Shown: positions 10,301 to 23,365 of the stretch, in pieces
How positions within the stretch are numbered: position 1 is the stretch's first letter
How the letters are laid out: each line of letters opens with the position of its first letter
Source: Manduca sexta
Lineage: Eukaryota > Arthropoda > Insecta > Lepidoptera > Sphingidae
Assembly (NCBI RefSeq): GCF_014839805.1
Contig: NC_051132.1
Coordinates: 2,852,001-2,916,000 of the forward strand
DNA: 64,000 nt
Direction of reading: 5' to 3'
Position numbers and translations under genes: made by a program
Notes under the pieces: model-generated
The model's database searches: none
What the model saw: only the letters and a program-made list of their open reading frames with translations
What the model was told of the DNA's origin: nothing

Positions 10301-13150
10301 AGCGGGCCAGTAGGACCGGGCACCGCTGGATTTCAGCTTTTACTGACTTCGTGAGGTTATACGGAAGGTTTATAGCAGTAGCCTACCAAGCGATAAGTAA
10401 TCTTTTATTTCTAAAAAATATATAAATCTTAATAAATATTTAAAAAACGAACACTTTATTTTTTAAATTTACTTATTTGTATCAAGAATGGACCAAGAAG
10501 GTCAACAACCCAACAGCCCGACTACATAACCAAACCGATGAAGCGAAAACATTTCCAAGTATCATTCTAATAGTTGTACTAGTACTTAATCGAATGAGTA
10601 TCGATCCAGTTCACGGCACCCAAGGATCAAGCAAATGTTTCGTGGAAATATTCCAATGAATCTGCATAACAAATTATCTGTTAAGTACCTGTTTATTACC
10701 AGCACCCTTACTAACTAAGACCTAATTCCTAGAATTATCGGAAATCGTTTCATAATTGGATATTATTAGGTCTCTCATAGAGTTCAAATTAATCTGGCAC
10801 CTATTAATTAGTTCAGTTTGGTTTGAGACAATATCGATCGTACTAGCGGGTGATCAGAAAACAAACAATCCATTCGTTTATATACTGCGAAACGTCAAAA
10901 ATTATATTAAATCTTACTTATAGTCTTAGCAGTTTTCAAAGTGTACTAAATAAAGAAAGTATTTGTAATCTCACAGCGCCAATAGTCATATTTTCGATTG
11001 GTAATTGAATGGAAAAATACCATAGACTGCAATATAAAAGTAAAATAAAAACAGCAATTATTCCGCCGGCTCTGTGGAATAAGCACTACTAATAGAGCTG
11101 TCTCATTTTCATCAAAATCGAGCTTCCGAATTTAAAAATAGAGTTCGTAAAACACAAATCTGCAAAGCGACCAACTTAAAAATACCGTTGGACAAATCCA
11201 AATTTCATAGTGTTTAAATTGAAATTTTATTTGGCCGACTTATAAACTGCTAGTGGTGTGCGCGGTTCGACGAAAGCATTCTGAATTCAAACAATAGCTC
11301 GAGTGTCCTTCCCCGGAATTGGCGCGGAAATTTTTGTTATCTTTTCGTGTTCCCCGAACGGATTTTAAATTGAGAACACAAATGTTGGCGTGGTAAAATG
11401 ACGCTGTCTTGTTTTTTATTTATATAAATTAATTGAATAATATTTAACATTAAAATGTATACAAAAATGTAAAATCATAGCCATGAATTAAAACAGTCGA
11501 TTACATAATATAAATAAGCATGGTATTATTACATAATTTATCTACTTCCCCATTAACAACAAAAATAAAGTTAGCCGAGTGTCCTTACATGTTTTATACG
11601 GCAAGGTGGTAGACAAATTTAATAAATACAAAATGAGTTTAATTAAAACTCGTGTTAACACAGTTATAGTCCATAAAATGTTATTCATTGCGCGGTAAAA
11701 ATCTTCAGTTAAGCAATAAAATGAAAACACGTTTCGTATAAAAATTAAAGGGAACCGGACAAACTACGCGTCCCATTAATAGTTTATAAGTAATTTAACG
11801 GGTTTTTACAAGTTAAATACTTCAGTTATACATTCAATAATATTTAAACATAGGACATTATTTCTTTTAAAGCTGATAAACAAGCAAGTGGATCGATTAA
11901 TGGTAATGAATCCCCGCTACTCATGAACAAGTAATATGCTCGAGGAATGGTGGATACGACGACCATTCATCTTCGCATCTCTCTGCCCTCTCACAATCTC
12001 AATAGCCGAAATGTAAGAACAAATTTATTCAAACCCATCTTTCCTACTTATAACTCTCTCGTCTAGCCGGTATGCAGCCTACTTAACAGCTTGCAATGCG
12101 ATTACATAACCCACTTCTCATATATTTTACCACCCGTAAACCTTAACAATTCAATAGGAATCGTGTGTTATAAAGCCTGTAAACAAAAATAAAATATTAA
12201 ATCAAACGTGATTATGCATTTCACGTATCTAATACCCGTGAAGATTTTCCTTCTGATGCGTATAATTTCGTTATTCAATGTCCTTCTGGACTTATATCGA
12301 TATGTCTAATTTACACGTTTTTAATAATATAAACGCAATGTCTCACTTGTATCAAAAAACAATGGTCAATTTGGCAGTTGGTGATATAACGGCGCCATAT
12401 TACAGGCCCAGTGTTGTGTGACTGCTATAATAGCATGTGATAAGAACGTATTGTTTCGTGATACCGAAGCGCCGCGGACCGCAGACGTGACCGATTGATT
12501 TTAGAACTGATTGAAACTGCATGCCGGTACTATTTTTGAATATGGAATTCGGTGCTATTTTAATAAATAATATGCGATTCTTTTTTTTATTACATATCGA
12601 GTGATGCATTAATTTTTTTTAGTTTAATTTCTTGTTGCATACTGATAGCGTCGTATTTTAATTACTTGAATTATTTGACTAAGATCAAACAACATAAACT
12701 GTCTTTTCAACCGGATCTGCAGGAATGTTAACAAAAATATTTTAATAACGATAGTGTCCCATGATCCCAAAAATGGCATACATTCTAACAACTAATGATT
12801 TCTTATGTTTATGTTATCTACGTATTATGCAGCCTTCATGCTCACGGATTAAACTGAAGTGACGTTCGTCCAAAAAGTTAAAATTACAAAATCTACATAC
12901 AGTTTTATAATATTATAATTATTGTATTTATTTAAAACCCCGCCGAATTATCCATAAATCGACTCCAGGACTTTACCCAGCCAACTCAGACCGATACTTC
13001 AAAAGGCAAAGCAAAGAAAGCAGCAATCTAAAACCAACCCGTCACCGTCAATTAAAGAGAACAATCAAAGCACAGTTCAAGTCAACGACCAGTAGAAAAA
13101 AGAACTACTAATAACCAACTGTTACACACTAGTGCATTATTAAAACTATA
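10301..13150. other. AT-rich non-coding DNA
   Basis: No gene or repeat family supported. Small GC-richer patches lie near 11230-11370 and 12390-12500 (one GCGCCATATT word). Confidence 0.5.
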
Positions 13151-13194
13151 ATAGGGAGGGGGTCCGTGAGAACGCAGCACCACTCTAGTTACTC

Positions 13195-13275
13195 TATACA
13201 TAGCTGAGGATGTTTTAAAATTATTAGTTGGCTTGCGGAAGGTCGTGGGTTCGAGTCCTGAGCCGATGTTATTCA
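13195..13275 (+). repeat. tRNA-like SINE relic
   Basis: GGCTTGCGGAAGG followed by GTGGGTTCGAGTCCTG, a B-box-like element. No complete tRNA cloverleaf could be drawn. Confidence 0.35.
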
Positions 13276-13727
13276 ATACTAATGGGTTTGATTTGCCTAT
13301 TAGATATAATATCATGTCATTTTTAATATTACATTAATGACGATAATTCATTTGATGCCAAGTTATACGATCGCCTATAGACAACTAAAGATCCACGAGA
13401 ATCATCAGTGTCGGTAGCACATTTTGAAAGGAAAGAAATAAGGATAAGGAAGTGGAGGGGGTTCTGTGGACCCCCAGAAATTTGTTACAATACGAAACGC
13501 AACAGCAGCTGCCAATTTTATCAGTTTCCTGTGATAGCGGGAATACCATAGTCAAGACGGTCAATTTATACTACTGTAGTCTGTGCTAATTTTCTTCTTA
13601 ACGCACCGGAAGAAAGAACCAATCACCACGGCGGTCAATCAAAAGAGAACCGTCAGTCCAACTATTAGAATTTATTTTGTACATATTTATTAAATCTAAG
13701 GCATAAAAAGTGACTTTATGGAATTAA

Positions 13728-13936
13728 GGTTATAGCTTAAGGTCCATTTTTCATACATTTTGTTTCACCTTTAATCTGGGTAACTAAACAAGTATTGACA
13801 AGTAAAGAATTTAAATTCACGTCTAGTTAGTGATTAGTTCTCGCAGTTGAAAGAAAAACGTAAGAATAATTAATATGCATGGATATTTCGGCCTTTAAAA
13901 TTTAATACGACGAAATTTTAAAGGCCGAAATATCCA
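13728..13936 (-). mobile_element. TTAA-flanked foldback element, one arm deleted
   Basis: Left arm and central hairpin of the palindromic element found complete at 32687-33045, beginning right after TTAA (13724-13727). The central stem TATTTCGGCCTTTAAAATTT / complement is intact. The right arm stops after TATCCA and is again followed by C and TTAA. The asymmetric loop is inverted relative to the complete copy, hence the opposite strand. Confidence 0.8.
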
Positions 13937-15900
13937 CTTAAAATAAACAAATTTAAAATAAGAATGCGTTTTTAACATATTGGACATAGTTCGGAATTCA
14001 ACTTTGCCTAGAAAGATAGTTCAGTAAAAAAAAAAAGAACGCATTTGTAATAGTTCGTAAACATTGTTCCACGTCCCGTTTACAAACTACTTCAGTATAA
14101 TGACAACCGATGCTCAGTACCATTTATAGTACAACAACCGACCGAGCGAAAATTAACTTTAAAACGATCAGTTACGAATTAATATCTGTATCAAAACAAC
14201 ATAATGTTTAGAACGGCTAGAAATGTCAAACCTTAACCTAAAAACCGTGACGCCATTTTAGATGACTTCGACAACCTTCGGCGAGCTTCGGCCGAGTTCG
14301 CGAATCTTCGGTTACCAATTAGATACGACCTCCTGCGCTGTTATGTCGCGTGGTTAATTGAACGAATAGTTTGACGTCGGCGGTTCTAGTTATGCTGGTT
14401 TATCAGCGGGAAGGGTGTCGCTCAATGAGATAAGGACACCTTGTATCATGAACTATGAGAGGCCGATACTAGTAACGGATAAAACTGGTACCTAATTAAA
14501 TTATATAAATTATACGCTCGTATGTCAGACGATAGGAGTTATTGAAAAATAATGTGAAGGGACGGGCGTTTATCAGTGCGTTGGCCTTAGCAATGAGCTA
14601 TGTACTTTTAAAGCTAAATAAAGAAGAATGCTCTTTATAATTAACCTAGAAGCAATTTGGTACAATAAAAAAATATTTTTGCCGCATTGCACGCTTACCT
14701 ACATTATAAATCAATTCTAACTATGTATAACAATATCTAAAAATTAATAGTCGAGTTATATTCACTAAATTAGTCTAGTTAGATATAATTGTAACTTATT
14801 AGAATTTTAGTTCCATGTTCCGTAAAAACCAATAATATTACGTCTATTTTCCTTAAAAAAAATATTTACATATTAAAAATTGTGTTAGTAGCCACGTAGG
14901 TATTAACTATATGTTATAATTAAATCAATTTACGCAATCCCTCACTATTTAAATGTGTCAATGCTTTTCCGGTATTTGTCATTCGTACCAAATGAAAATT
15001 CGCAACACAATAAAAAAGAGATATTAAAATTGAAAAAGTAGAGCATACTTTCATTCGTTGCCACTGCGCACCCGTGGAAGGGGAATGCTAGCGTTCTGTG
15101 ACGAAAATTCCATTCTTCTATTTTCAAATATCACATGTCAACCGACAATACAAAAAAAAATAAACCATACACGACAAAAATAAGGATTGATATCGCTTGG
15201 CCGTCGTACAAAATATGGCGTCGCGATTCTAAATTCAAAAATGACTTGGCGAGCCTAATGACAAGGTTAAGTGTATAGAAACTGGTTCTAACATTCGCTC
15301 GGCCGTTAGTGAATAGACAAAAAAACTCGGTGGCCATCTTGGACGCATGATGATCGCTTTTCTTGCTATAAAATTACATATTAGGACTTCTTTAGTGGCA
15401 ACTTTTAAGAGGATACACTTTATACGATGTAATTATATTGTTTTTATTAATTTAAGCAAACGAGCCGTGGGAAACGATTTGAATGAATAAAATTGTCTAT
15501 CTAGTTAATTATAGGTATATAGATAATTGTTTTTAATTACTTTAAACTCTAGGTGCTTATAATAAATCGTTTTAATATTAACTGTTCAAATATAAATTTT
15601 ATAGTACCTTGTAAATTTTGTAGGTAGTTACGTATAATAATAAATTGTTAATGAAAAATGAACCAAAAATATATAAACGACATTAATTTCTAATTATAAC
15701 TCTACACCGATCCGTCGGTACAAAACTTTAGAGCAATTTCTACTTAATTCTGACAACCAAACGTTGTCGACCTTTCGCATTTATATTAAGAAGTTAGATT
15801 GCAACTAAAAACTTTATTAAGTTTATCGTATACTAGCGACCCTTGCCAACTTCACATGGGTAGCACTAATTGTCTTTAGCCAGATAACTTCTGGTGGTAC
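13937..15900. other. Non-coding DNA
   Basis: AT-rich. A GC-richer patch at 14240-14345 has three CTTCGG words and a GACGCCATTTT motif (14249-14259). No coding exon recognised. Confidence 0.5.
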
Positions 15901-15904
15901 AGTC

Positions 15905-16032
15905 TATGAACTCAAAAACCACCCAAGTTTGCGATACAATTTGGTATGAAGATATTTTGAGACCCTGGGAAGGACATAGTCTTTTATCTCGGAAAACTCT
16001 TTAAAGTGGGCGAAACCGCGAGCAAAAGCTAA
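15905..16032 (+). mobile_element. Helitron H1, 3' part
   Basis: TTTGGTATGAAGATATTTTG, then GACCCTGGGAAGGACATAG and the 3' end GGGCGAAACCGCGAGCAAAA followed by GCTAA. The sequence before 15930 is scrambled relative to H1. Confidence 0.65.
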
Positions 16033-16214
16033 TATATAGATAGATGTATAGTTAATCGATTAGTAAAAAATGCCGGCATGTATTTTTAGCCCGTTGTCGT
16101 GCTGTTAAACCATGTCACCGACGCTTGTTTACCTAATTAGTATCGATCCACTGCACTGCTGCCTAAAAGCAAATGAACTAGGCGAAAACCTGACTGCACT
16201 TATATTACTACACT

Positions 16215-16470
16215 AGATTCACCTGCCTTGATCATCAGTTGTAGTATCCACTGTTGAACATAGGCCTTCCCCAAAGTTTTCCAGACCTGATGGACTTTCG
16301 AACTTGCATTAAAATTTTGTGTGTTTTTTATTATCATCAGCAAAGACCACGGCCGAAGATAAAACTTCTCTAAAGCTTGGATGGTATTTTGGAAGCGGTC
16401 CGCATTCTGGGAGTTCCTATGTATGCTGTTCGTCTGTCCAACGCTGCCCTGGTTAGTACGTGGTCTTCAT
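16215..16470 (+). mobile_element. LINE 3' tail-like relic
   Basis: ATCCACTGTTGAACATAGGC, CTTCCCCAAAG and TTCCAGACC, then further on GTCCAACGCTGC. The same word order occurs at 38803-38975. I recognise this as a widespread lepidopteran repeat, probably the 3' end of a non-LTR element; clade not certain. Confidence 0.45.
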
Positions 16471-17556
16471 CCGAGAAGAGATTCCCCTGCCCTTATACTA
16501 CAATGAAGGGTCAACGCAATCCATGCATATTGCAGGACGGATTTGTCTTTTAAAACATAAGCCAAGAAACCAACAATTAAAATTAAACAAATTTAAAATT
16601 CGAATCAAACGTCAAATTCAAAATGGTCCCAAAAAAAAAATTAAGATTAGGAAAAGCTATCAGAGTTTGCTAAAGCATTAACCTATATTTAGCAGGTATT
16701 GTAACGTAGCACCACAAAACTGATTAAATCGATTGTCTAGTTAAAACAAACTGTGTAATTTTTAATAAGGCAAATGTTTCGAACGAACAAAGACAGTGCA
16801 GGCCAACCACCTTTATCAAATATTAATGGCGATAGGCCGGCGATGGAAGAATATAGTTTTAACGTTCAATAAGGAATGAAATAGCCTTTGCCTTCTTGGT
16901 CGACGACGAGGTTTGATCAGGTCGTCTAACAGTTTGGACTTTTCTAGTATAATAAGGTCGGAACTGGATTTTCAGAGAAGAATGGTGTAAGACAGGCAGC
17001 CAAAACGTTACCCGTTATGATTTGAAAGATATTGCCTCGCCTCTTATTTAAGATGGAGGAAAATAAGAGGAAGATATCAGAAACAAAACGCTATATTTTG
17101 CATACAACGTAGACATTCTTTAAACGTTCTTCCAAAATCCTAAATAGGTAGTTAGTTCCTATGAGTCAAGAGAGATGCCATATAAAGCTATGGCATATGT
17201 GAGCAGCGCAGTTCACTGCATATTAATATACGAAAAATATTATTTATTTTTATTATAACCTAAACTTTTTAGTTGACATAGTTTTAAAGATATTCCATCA
17301 ATATGCCGTCAAAGTCCTAAATTTACCACAATTCTAATTGCCGAAAGGCCAAACCTAAGCTCAAACGAGCCCCAACAGCAGGCCAACAGTTATCGATTGC
17401 ACGCCGTCCGAAATGCACCGTTCAAATATTAAAAACAATGTTTGGACATTTTTGTACCAGATCGATAGTTTTCCACCGCTGTGCATGGAACGGTACGTCA
17501 TTCAGTTCTTTGTTATCCGACACGGTTGTTTGGGTTTTGATAGTTTTAAAGATTTC
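16471..17556. other. Non-coding DNA
   Basis: No gene recognised; the short basic open frame at 16460-16681 is lysine-rich only because the DNA is A-rich. Confidence 0.5.
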
Positions 17557-17782
17557 TCCTCGGTGGCGTGTAGCATTGAGTGCGCTGTATGACAGCTCTG
17601 AGCTTCCGGGTGCGAATCCCGGGTAGAGAGATTTTGGATGTTTGTTATCAGCTTTGACTCAGAAATTTGTACCCGATATAGCTTTTGACTCGCTCCCTAT
17701 GATATGGGACAAAACACAGTGAATAGTAGATGCCCTGGTTGCACCTCTGATCACACCTTAGGAGATAAAGGCGTGATATGTG
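17557..17782 (+). mobile_element. SINE-1, tRNA-derived
   Basis: CTCGGTGGCGTGTAGCATTG head, TGCGAATCCCGGGTAGAG B box, GATATGGGACAAAACACAGT, TTGCACCTCTGATCAC and GGAGATAAAGGCGTGATATG. No clear target duplication. Confidence 0.8.
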
Positions 17783-18137
17783 TTTTTTACGGCATAGAAA
17801 AGTTTACCATTAACCCTGCGGAAATCAATACGTGACATGATCTATATAGCCCACATAATTGAATTTTATACTAAAATTCCTATTGCATCAATGCTCAAAA
17901 TACACTACAAAAAGAATGACAAAGGATATTTCTGTACAATGATTTTAATAAACAGTACCTATCAAATACAAAGGTAACGTAATGATACCTACTTGATAAC
18001 ATTAAAATAAACATAAAAACACGTGATGCCATAATACTGGCAGACGACTTTAATACTTTCCTTGTTTTTAAGGGTCCTGAGTTTCTAGTTTACTGGTTGA
18101 AGAATATCGGATTCATACCCGCCAATCTTATAAACTA

Positions 18138-18376
18138 CTAGCTGACCCGACAGACGATGTCCTGTCAACTATGAATTTGCAGTGCGCATTCTGTCAATCG
18201 CTGAAATTAACTTTTCTTAAATTTTCTAACGTTTCGCTCAACTTCCTTAATTTTTCCTTTCATAAGATCCTTCTCCTGGCAATAACAAACACAACAAAAA
18301 ATAGTGAAATCGGTCCAGCCGTTCACGCGTGATGGCGTGACCAAGGAAAATATGGATTCATTTTTATATATATAGA
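18138..18376 (-). mobile_element. Helitron H2, complete
   Basis: Plus strand A|CTAGCTGACCCGACAGACG ... TATATATATAGA|T. On the minus strand this gives 5' TCTATATATATAAAAATGAA and 3' CAGCTAG then T, with a GACAG...CTGTC stem just before the end. These are Helitron hallmarks: 5' TC, 3' hairpin plus CTRR, A|T target, no target duplication. It has no coding capacity, so it is non-autonomous. Confidence 0.8.
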
Positions 18377-19983
18377 TGATCAAAAGCATTTTATGAGTAA
18401 CCGATGAAGTTAGGTCTTTGTGACTTTAATCATCAGATTTTGTTTATACCCGACTCCAGGGCTACTTATTAGCTTGGTTTGCTGGAACAAATCTTGTAAG
18501 GCAAGCTCATCCTGGCAAGGTTAAAACTAAAAACAACAATGCTTCCAGACTGTTAGACCACAGAATTAGATACTTCCGCTTACAAGAATTGTTCTGCCAT
18601 TGATGTTTAAATTTTGGGCAAGAATCCAAAATACCAAATATGAATTCTAATTTTGGCAATAACTTATTGACTAATTAGGAACCAGTTTCCTTATTCATCG
18701 CTAAATTTAATGAATTTTTCGTATAGTGTAATCAATTGTTTACAATGTATTGTACTGTGGGTTTCCCTAAAATTTAATAATTGTTCACGAGATGAATTTA
18801 GGATGTGGTTAATAATGGACCGTTGTATGGCTTTGCCTGTTTAGTTGCCGAAATAAACACACTAATTAGCGGCGATGACATCCTCAAAGGTATCACAAAA
18901 CAAGATAAAAATAGTACATACAGAAATGCGTTGGATATTTTATAGCACATACCTATGTGTAATGTCTCAGCAAGTTTTTATTGACTTGCTGTGCTTGAGG
19001 ATTTATAAATTTTGAATAAAACTAGCCTAAATCCTTTCCTAGAATTCAAGCTTAGTACCTATCAAAATTAATGAAAATCCGTTCAGTGTTTTAGCAATGA
19101 AAGCGTCAAACGTGACTTTCACATTTCTAACAATGACTGGTAGTCACCATTTAACAGTAATGTCCAATTTTTTTATGATTCACGATTTTCAGTGGTAAAT
19201 ACGTTGTGGTAAATTAATGATGACGCCGAAATGACGGCTAGGGATTTACAATTAGGGGAATTATTTAGGTGCATGAATTCTCGAACGTCTGATTGTTTTT
19301 GTTTGCAGTAAATGCACTACTGGAAAGGTCTAACCTTAGGAGACAGTCCGGTAGTCATAATCCAATATGGCTTTAGATTACCTGGTCATTGTATAATGAG
19401 ATAAATATAAATAATATTTTTATAAGGATAACTAATTTCAAATCAACCACGAATTTTATAAGGCAGAAACATTAAAGTAATGTGATGTCAGATTGTCTAT
19501 AGTTTTTGGGATAATTGGGACCCGTTCCAAAACTACATTGGGGGTTTTCCGTAAAAAACAAAGCGATATATATATTAACATATAATTATATCTTACGTTG
19601 TTTTATGATAGTTGTTACTGCGTATGCAGGAAAATTACAGGATGTGACGTAACTTAGTTATCAATCAAATCAAACGTTATATTAATCCATTTCTACTTCT
19701 ATCTTTATAACCAAGTTTAGACAATCAATTTCTTGCAGCAATATTGCATAAGAGTTTCCAGATGCGTTTACTCTGGCGGCAATATTTCAATTCTAAACAC
19801 ATGGGTTTCGCCGAAAATTCTGCAAGCTTCAAAATTGCATAAGTCTACTTACCGTTATTCAACGGTAAAAATATTACTTGCAGGAGATAACTTCTGAAAG
19901 TTAAACCCCGCTTAAACCAACTTTATTTTTTTGTACACGTGACTACATACAGCTCAGGAAGATTTCTCAAAATCAATTATTAT
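18377..19983. other. Non-coding DNA
   Basis: AT-rich; no gene, RNA gene or repeat family recognised. Confidence 0.5.
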
Positions 19984-20345
19984 TCATTACACTGTGTGCT
20001 CACTTATCGGTAGGCAACGGCTTGGCTGTGCCTCTGGTATTGCCTTAGTGCATGGGCAGTGGATCCTGCTTCCACCTAACACCTGCTCACATCGAATGCA
20101 CACCCATGCACGGGAGGAAATTTGCTGCGGCTCTAGGCACACAGTCCGGTATTCCTCGTAGTTGTACACGCTAAGGCCTATGAGAGCTCGCAAACATTTT
20201 CTGACATTCTCCCCTCCGAGCATTCTACTAGGGTTCCTTATTCTCCACACTTCCTTCCCAGCTATCCCTTCCAACTTTCCTCCATGCCCCTGCTGTCGCT
20301 AATCCAGGGGATTCCTGTATCCCATTCGCAGGCTTCCCCAGGGTT
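19984..20345 (-). other. GC-richer block with minus-strand open frame, unclassified
   Basis: A 360-bp segment clearly richer in G+C than both flanks, with an open minus-strand frame of 95 codons (20274-19987) containing CysXXCys pairs (VCIRCEQV, HCPC). Upstream on the same strand the sequence reads CCTGCGAATGGGATACAGGA, which I associate loosely with lepidopteran retroelement 3' regions. It could be a decayed element tail or a decayed coding exon. No function is proposed. Confidence 0.35.
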
Positions 20346-21425
20346 AGCTGCAAGGTCCGATGCAAAAAGAATCATGTCAAAAGTATTAAAACTAATTCCA
20401 CCGCTAATCTAACGTTGGTAAGTTAATCTAGAGAGTTGTGACGCAACAGTAAAAATGTGGACAAACTTTCCTATCCCACGTGGGCTGATGTGAAAGTAGG
20501 CAGTGGTTTGATGTGGATATTTTTAATAAAACCGTCTTAGTATATTTCCCGTGAAAGAATCTTATCTATTATTGAATTTAATTGTGAAAATGTTGAATAG
20601 AAGTATACGTAGAAATTGCTGAATGGATGTGGATAAAATTTGGCAGACGGACAGACCATTCCTAGGATTAATATATTAGTTACTTTTCATCTTGATAATT
20701 TGCTCCAGACGGTTTTTTTTTAATAGATGGCTATAGTGATTTGTGACTTTTTAATGGAATAGGCTTGTCAAGCAGGCGGTGCCGCGAGCGACACCTAGTG
20801 ACTAATGAATTTTTAGCCTCTGTACCTTGCAAGCCCACGGTTTTATTCTTCTATTCCTTAGAAATATTCTATTTTATTCATCCAAGCGGACTCTTCTTCA
20901 TTCACCACTATCAAAAGTGAAGTTTGGACAATCAGATTACAAGAAATCCATTGCAAATTTTTTCTACTTTTAGCCGTTTCTAAGTAATATTGTCCTTGAT
21001 ATTTAATATGCACTAGGTATTAAACAATATTATATAGGAAGTTAGATACAAGATACCTATAGATAAGTTGAAGTTTCTCCTGTTACAGTGTTATGTAATG
21101 TGTCTATGTTTAGTACTTCAAGGTTATAAATATTTCCTCTTGATTATAGTTCATAGAAAGTTATAAACATCTACTTCAAACTGTCCCTAGACCATTTTAA
21201 GGGGTTTAGATGGAAAGTTTTTACGTTCGGTCACCTTGTCTATTACCTCTGGAGATCGAAACCCGGAAGATGTTACTAAATGAATTAAAATAAATCATTT
21301 GCAGGCAATTGCGCCCCGATCGATGCCTGATGCTCTATCAAGACCTTTGGAGCATTTAAACATGAAAGTTGATTTATGATCTGGTCATGCTATCCGTTTT
21401 CCAGAATGTTTTGATATGATATACA
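20346..21425. other. Non-coding DNA
   Basis: AT-rich; nothing recognised. Confidence 0.5.
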
Positions 21426-23365
21426 AATGTGCAGTCGAGTCACAGCGGCGCGCTATCGATGTGCATAGCTAGGCGCGTGCTCTAGGTCGGCGTTGTGATA
21501 GCGCGAAGGCCATGAGCTCCGGTGCCATGAAACCCACGCCTGATCCCCCAAGCACCATACATCTCATAGACAGCCACCACGCCATGAACCTACCACCGCA
21601 CCACAAAAGTCGCGCGCGCACGCAATAAAGCCCATTTTCCCGCAACAACCGCCTCTCAATGAAGTTCGCGACACACATACGCGCTCTTGAAGTCGCAAAC
21701 TAGGAATGCACCGACTCGCGGTCGACTTCACGCCGCTCCAATCAAGTTCAAAGATTAAGATTGGCATTCATAGACTTGACAATAAATTAATCACAAATAC
21801 AGCTCCTGCAGTGAACGTAATCAGAGTACACTTACCTAAACCCGGCGCAGTATCTGTCCATATGCACGTTATATATCCGAGTGTCGAGTGTCCCACGTAA
21901 ATAGTTCACGAGTTGACTGATTACAAACTAATATCTATAGATATACATATATTTGCACTTGTTAATCACATACACCGCTAGTACTTTGTACACGGAAGGC
22001 ACTACGTCTACGTACGTCTACATCACAAAATTGAGCAATTCGAAAAAAACTAATGCGATAGTTTCACTGGGCGAGGTCATCGAACGCGGCGCGCCACCAT
22101 TCCCGCTACATTTCAAAATGGAACGTTTCGTCCACGGTCCACACATTCACATTTCACTGAGGGCCCGGTGCTCGGCGGCTCGGCTGGTCGCAGGGCCATC
22201 CGGCGGTGCTGCGCAGGTTTCCGCGGCTGTCGGGACGCGCGGCGCGTGCAGGGACAGCTCGCGCGCAACTGAAGATTGTCGTAGGTTAAGTTTGGAAAAA
22301 AAACACCGCTAGCTCAATTTTCCGTGTTAAGAGTCCGCCATGGTTTAGTCGCGCCAAACCCTTGTCACATGATCGGTGTTGACAGAAGCACGGTGCTGCG
22401 GCGGCGGCGTCGGCGGCCGGCGCGCTAGCCCTCCTCGCTCGACCCACGAGGTTACTGCCGTTGTTTTGACAGCTCCATGAATTACATTCACGAGCGTGTG
22501 TACTATGAGCGGGCGCACAACTTCGCCGTACACTCGCCGATCAGAGGGCGCCACCGACGTGTCCGATTAGAAAAAATAAACTGCGCCCGCCATTAACCAA
22601 ACAAACTAGCACAGCGCGTAAACACAACGAAATTACTGAATGCCGCCACTTTTCATTATTATTTCGCTATGCACCGGCCGACGTCACCGAAATAGCAGAC
22701 GCGGGGAGTTGTATGTAGCCGTCTCTGTCGCGCACGCGGCTCGCTCCCGCCATTTCACTTCTAAATTCGAACATTCGGAATTTGAATTTGAACTGTCATC
22801 TTTTGTTTATTAGATTAGTGTTGCGTGTTGATGTCGCGCGCGGGTTGGCAGTGTCGCGGGTGGGGGGCGCGGCGGGGCTCGGGGTGCGGTGGTGAGCGCT
22901 GCGAGCGTGACGAGCGCGGCGAGCGTGTCGACTGTCGAGCGCTGAGCACACGGCCGTGTGTACGTGCACGGAACTGCACATGTACTGAGTGCGGATGACA
23001 TTCGCACCGGCTTAACAACCAAGTTCAGGCGAACGCGGCGTCAACAAACTGGACTATGTTGTGATGTGGACTATGATGCAGTATGTTGTCGCACGCGGAC
23101 GCAGCGTACTCGACACGCTCCCGAACGCGCTCGATCTTCCACGAGGGCCGCCGCGTCATTGAGGAAACAGCGCGAGGCTGCCGAGTGCCGGCACCGCGTG
23201 CTGATTACTGTTGTAATCAAATCGCTGTGCCAATGGCGCGGCGCGGTGGACAGGCCAGCTGTGCGGGGTCCGGCGGTCGCTTCCCGTGTGGAGCCCGCCA
23301 CTACGGGACACACTGCCGACACTATCCGACGAAACAAGGAAAATGTTCACTTTGTCGTTGTCTAA
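21426..23365. promoter_or_regulatory. Long CpG-dense block, candidate promoter / 5' exon region
   Basis: About 1.9 kb in which CG dinucleotides are frequent, unlike nearly all of the rest of the window. It includes a GGCGGCGGCGTCGGCGGCCG run near 22400, a CTCF-like AGAGGGCGC (22543-22551), a perfect palindrome CACACGGCCGTGTG (22947-22960) and CGCCATTTC (22748-22756). Several overlapping frames are open on both strands, the behaviour of CpG-rich DNA lacking stops by composition. None matches a known family and none has clear splice sites, so no CDS is called. The promoter role is inferred from composition. Confidence 0.5.
22711..22756 (+). promoter_or_regulatory. Shared promoter-like module, copy 1
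   Basis: GTATGTAGCCGTCTC at 22711-22725, followed 22 bases later by CGCCATTTC. The same pair, in the same order and with nearly the same spacing, occurs at 26666-26706. Confidence 0.4.
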
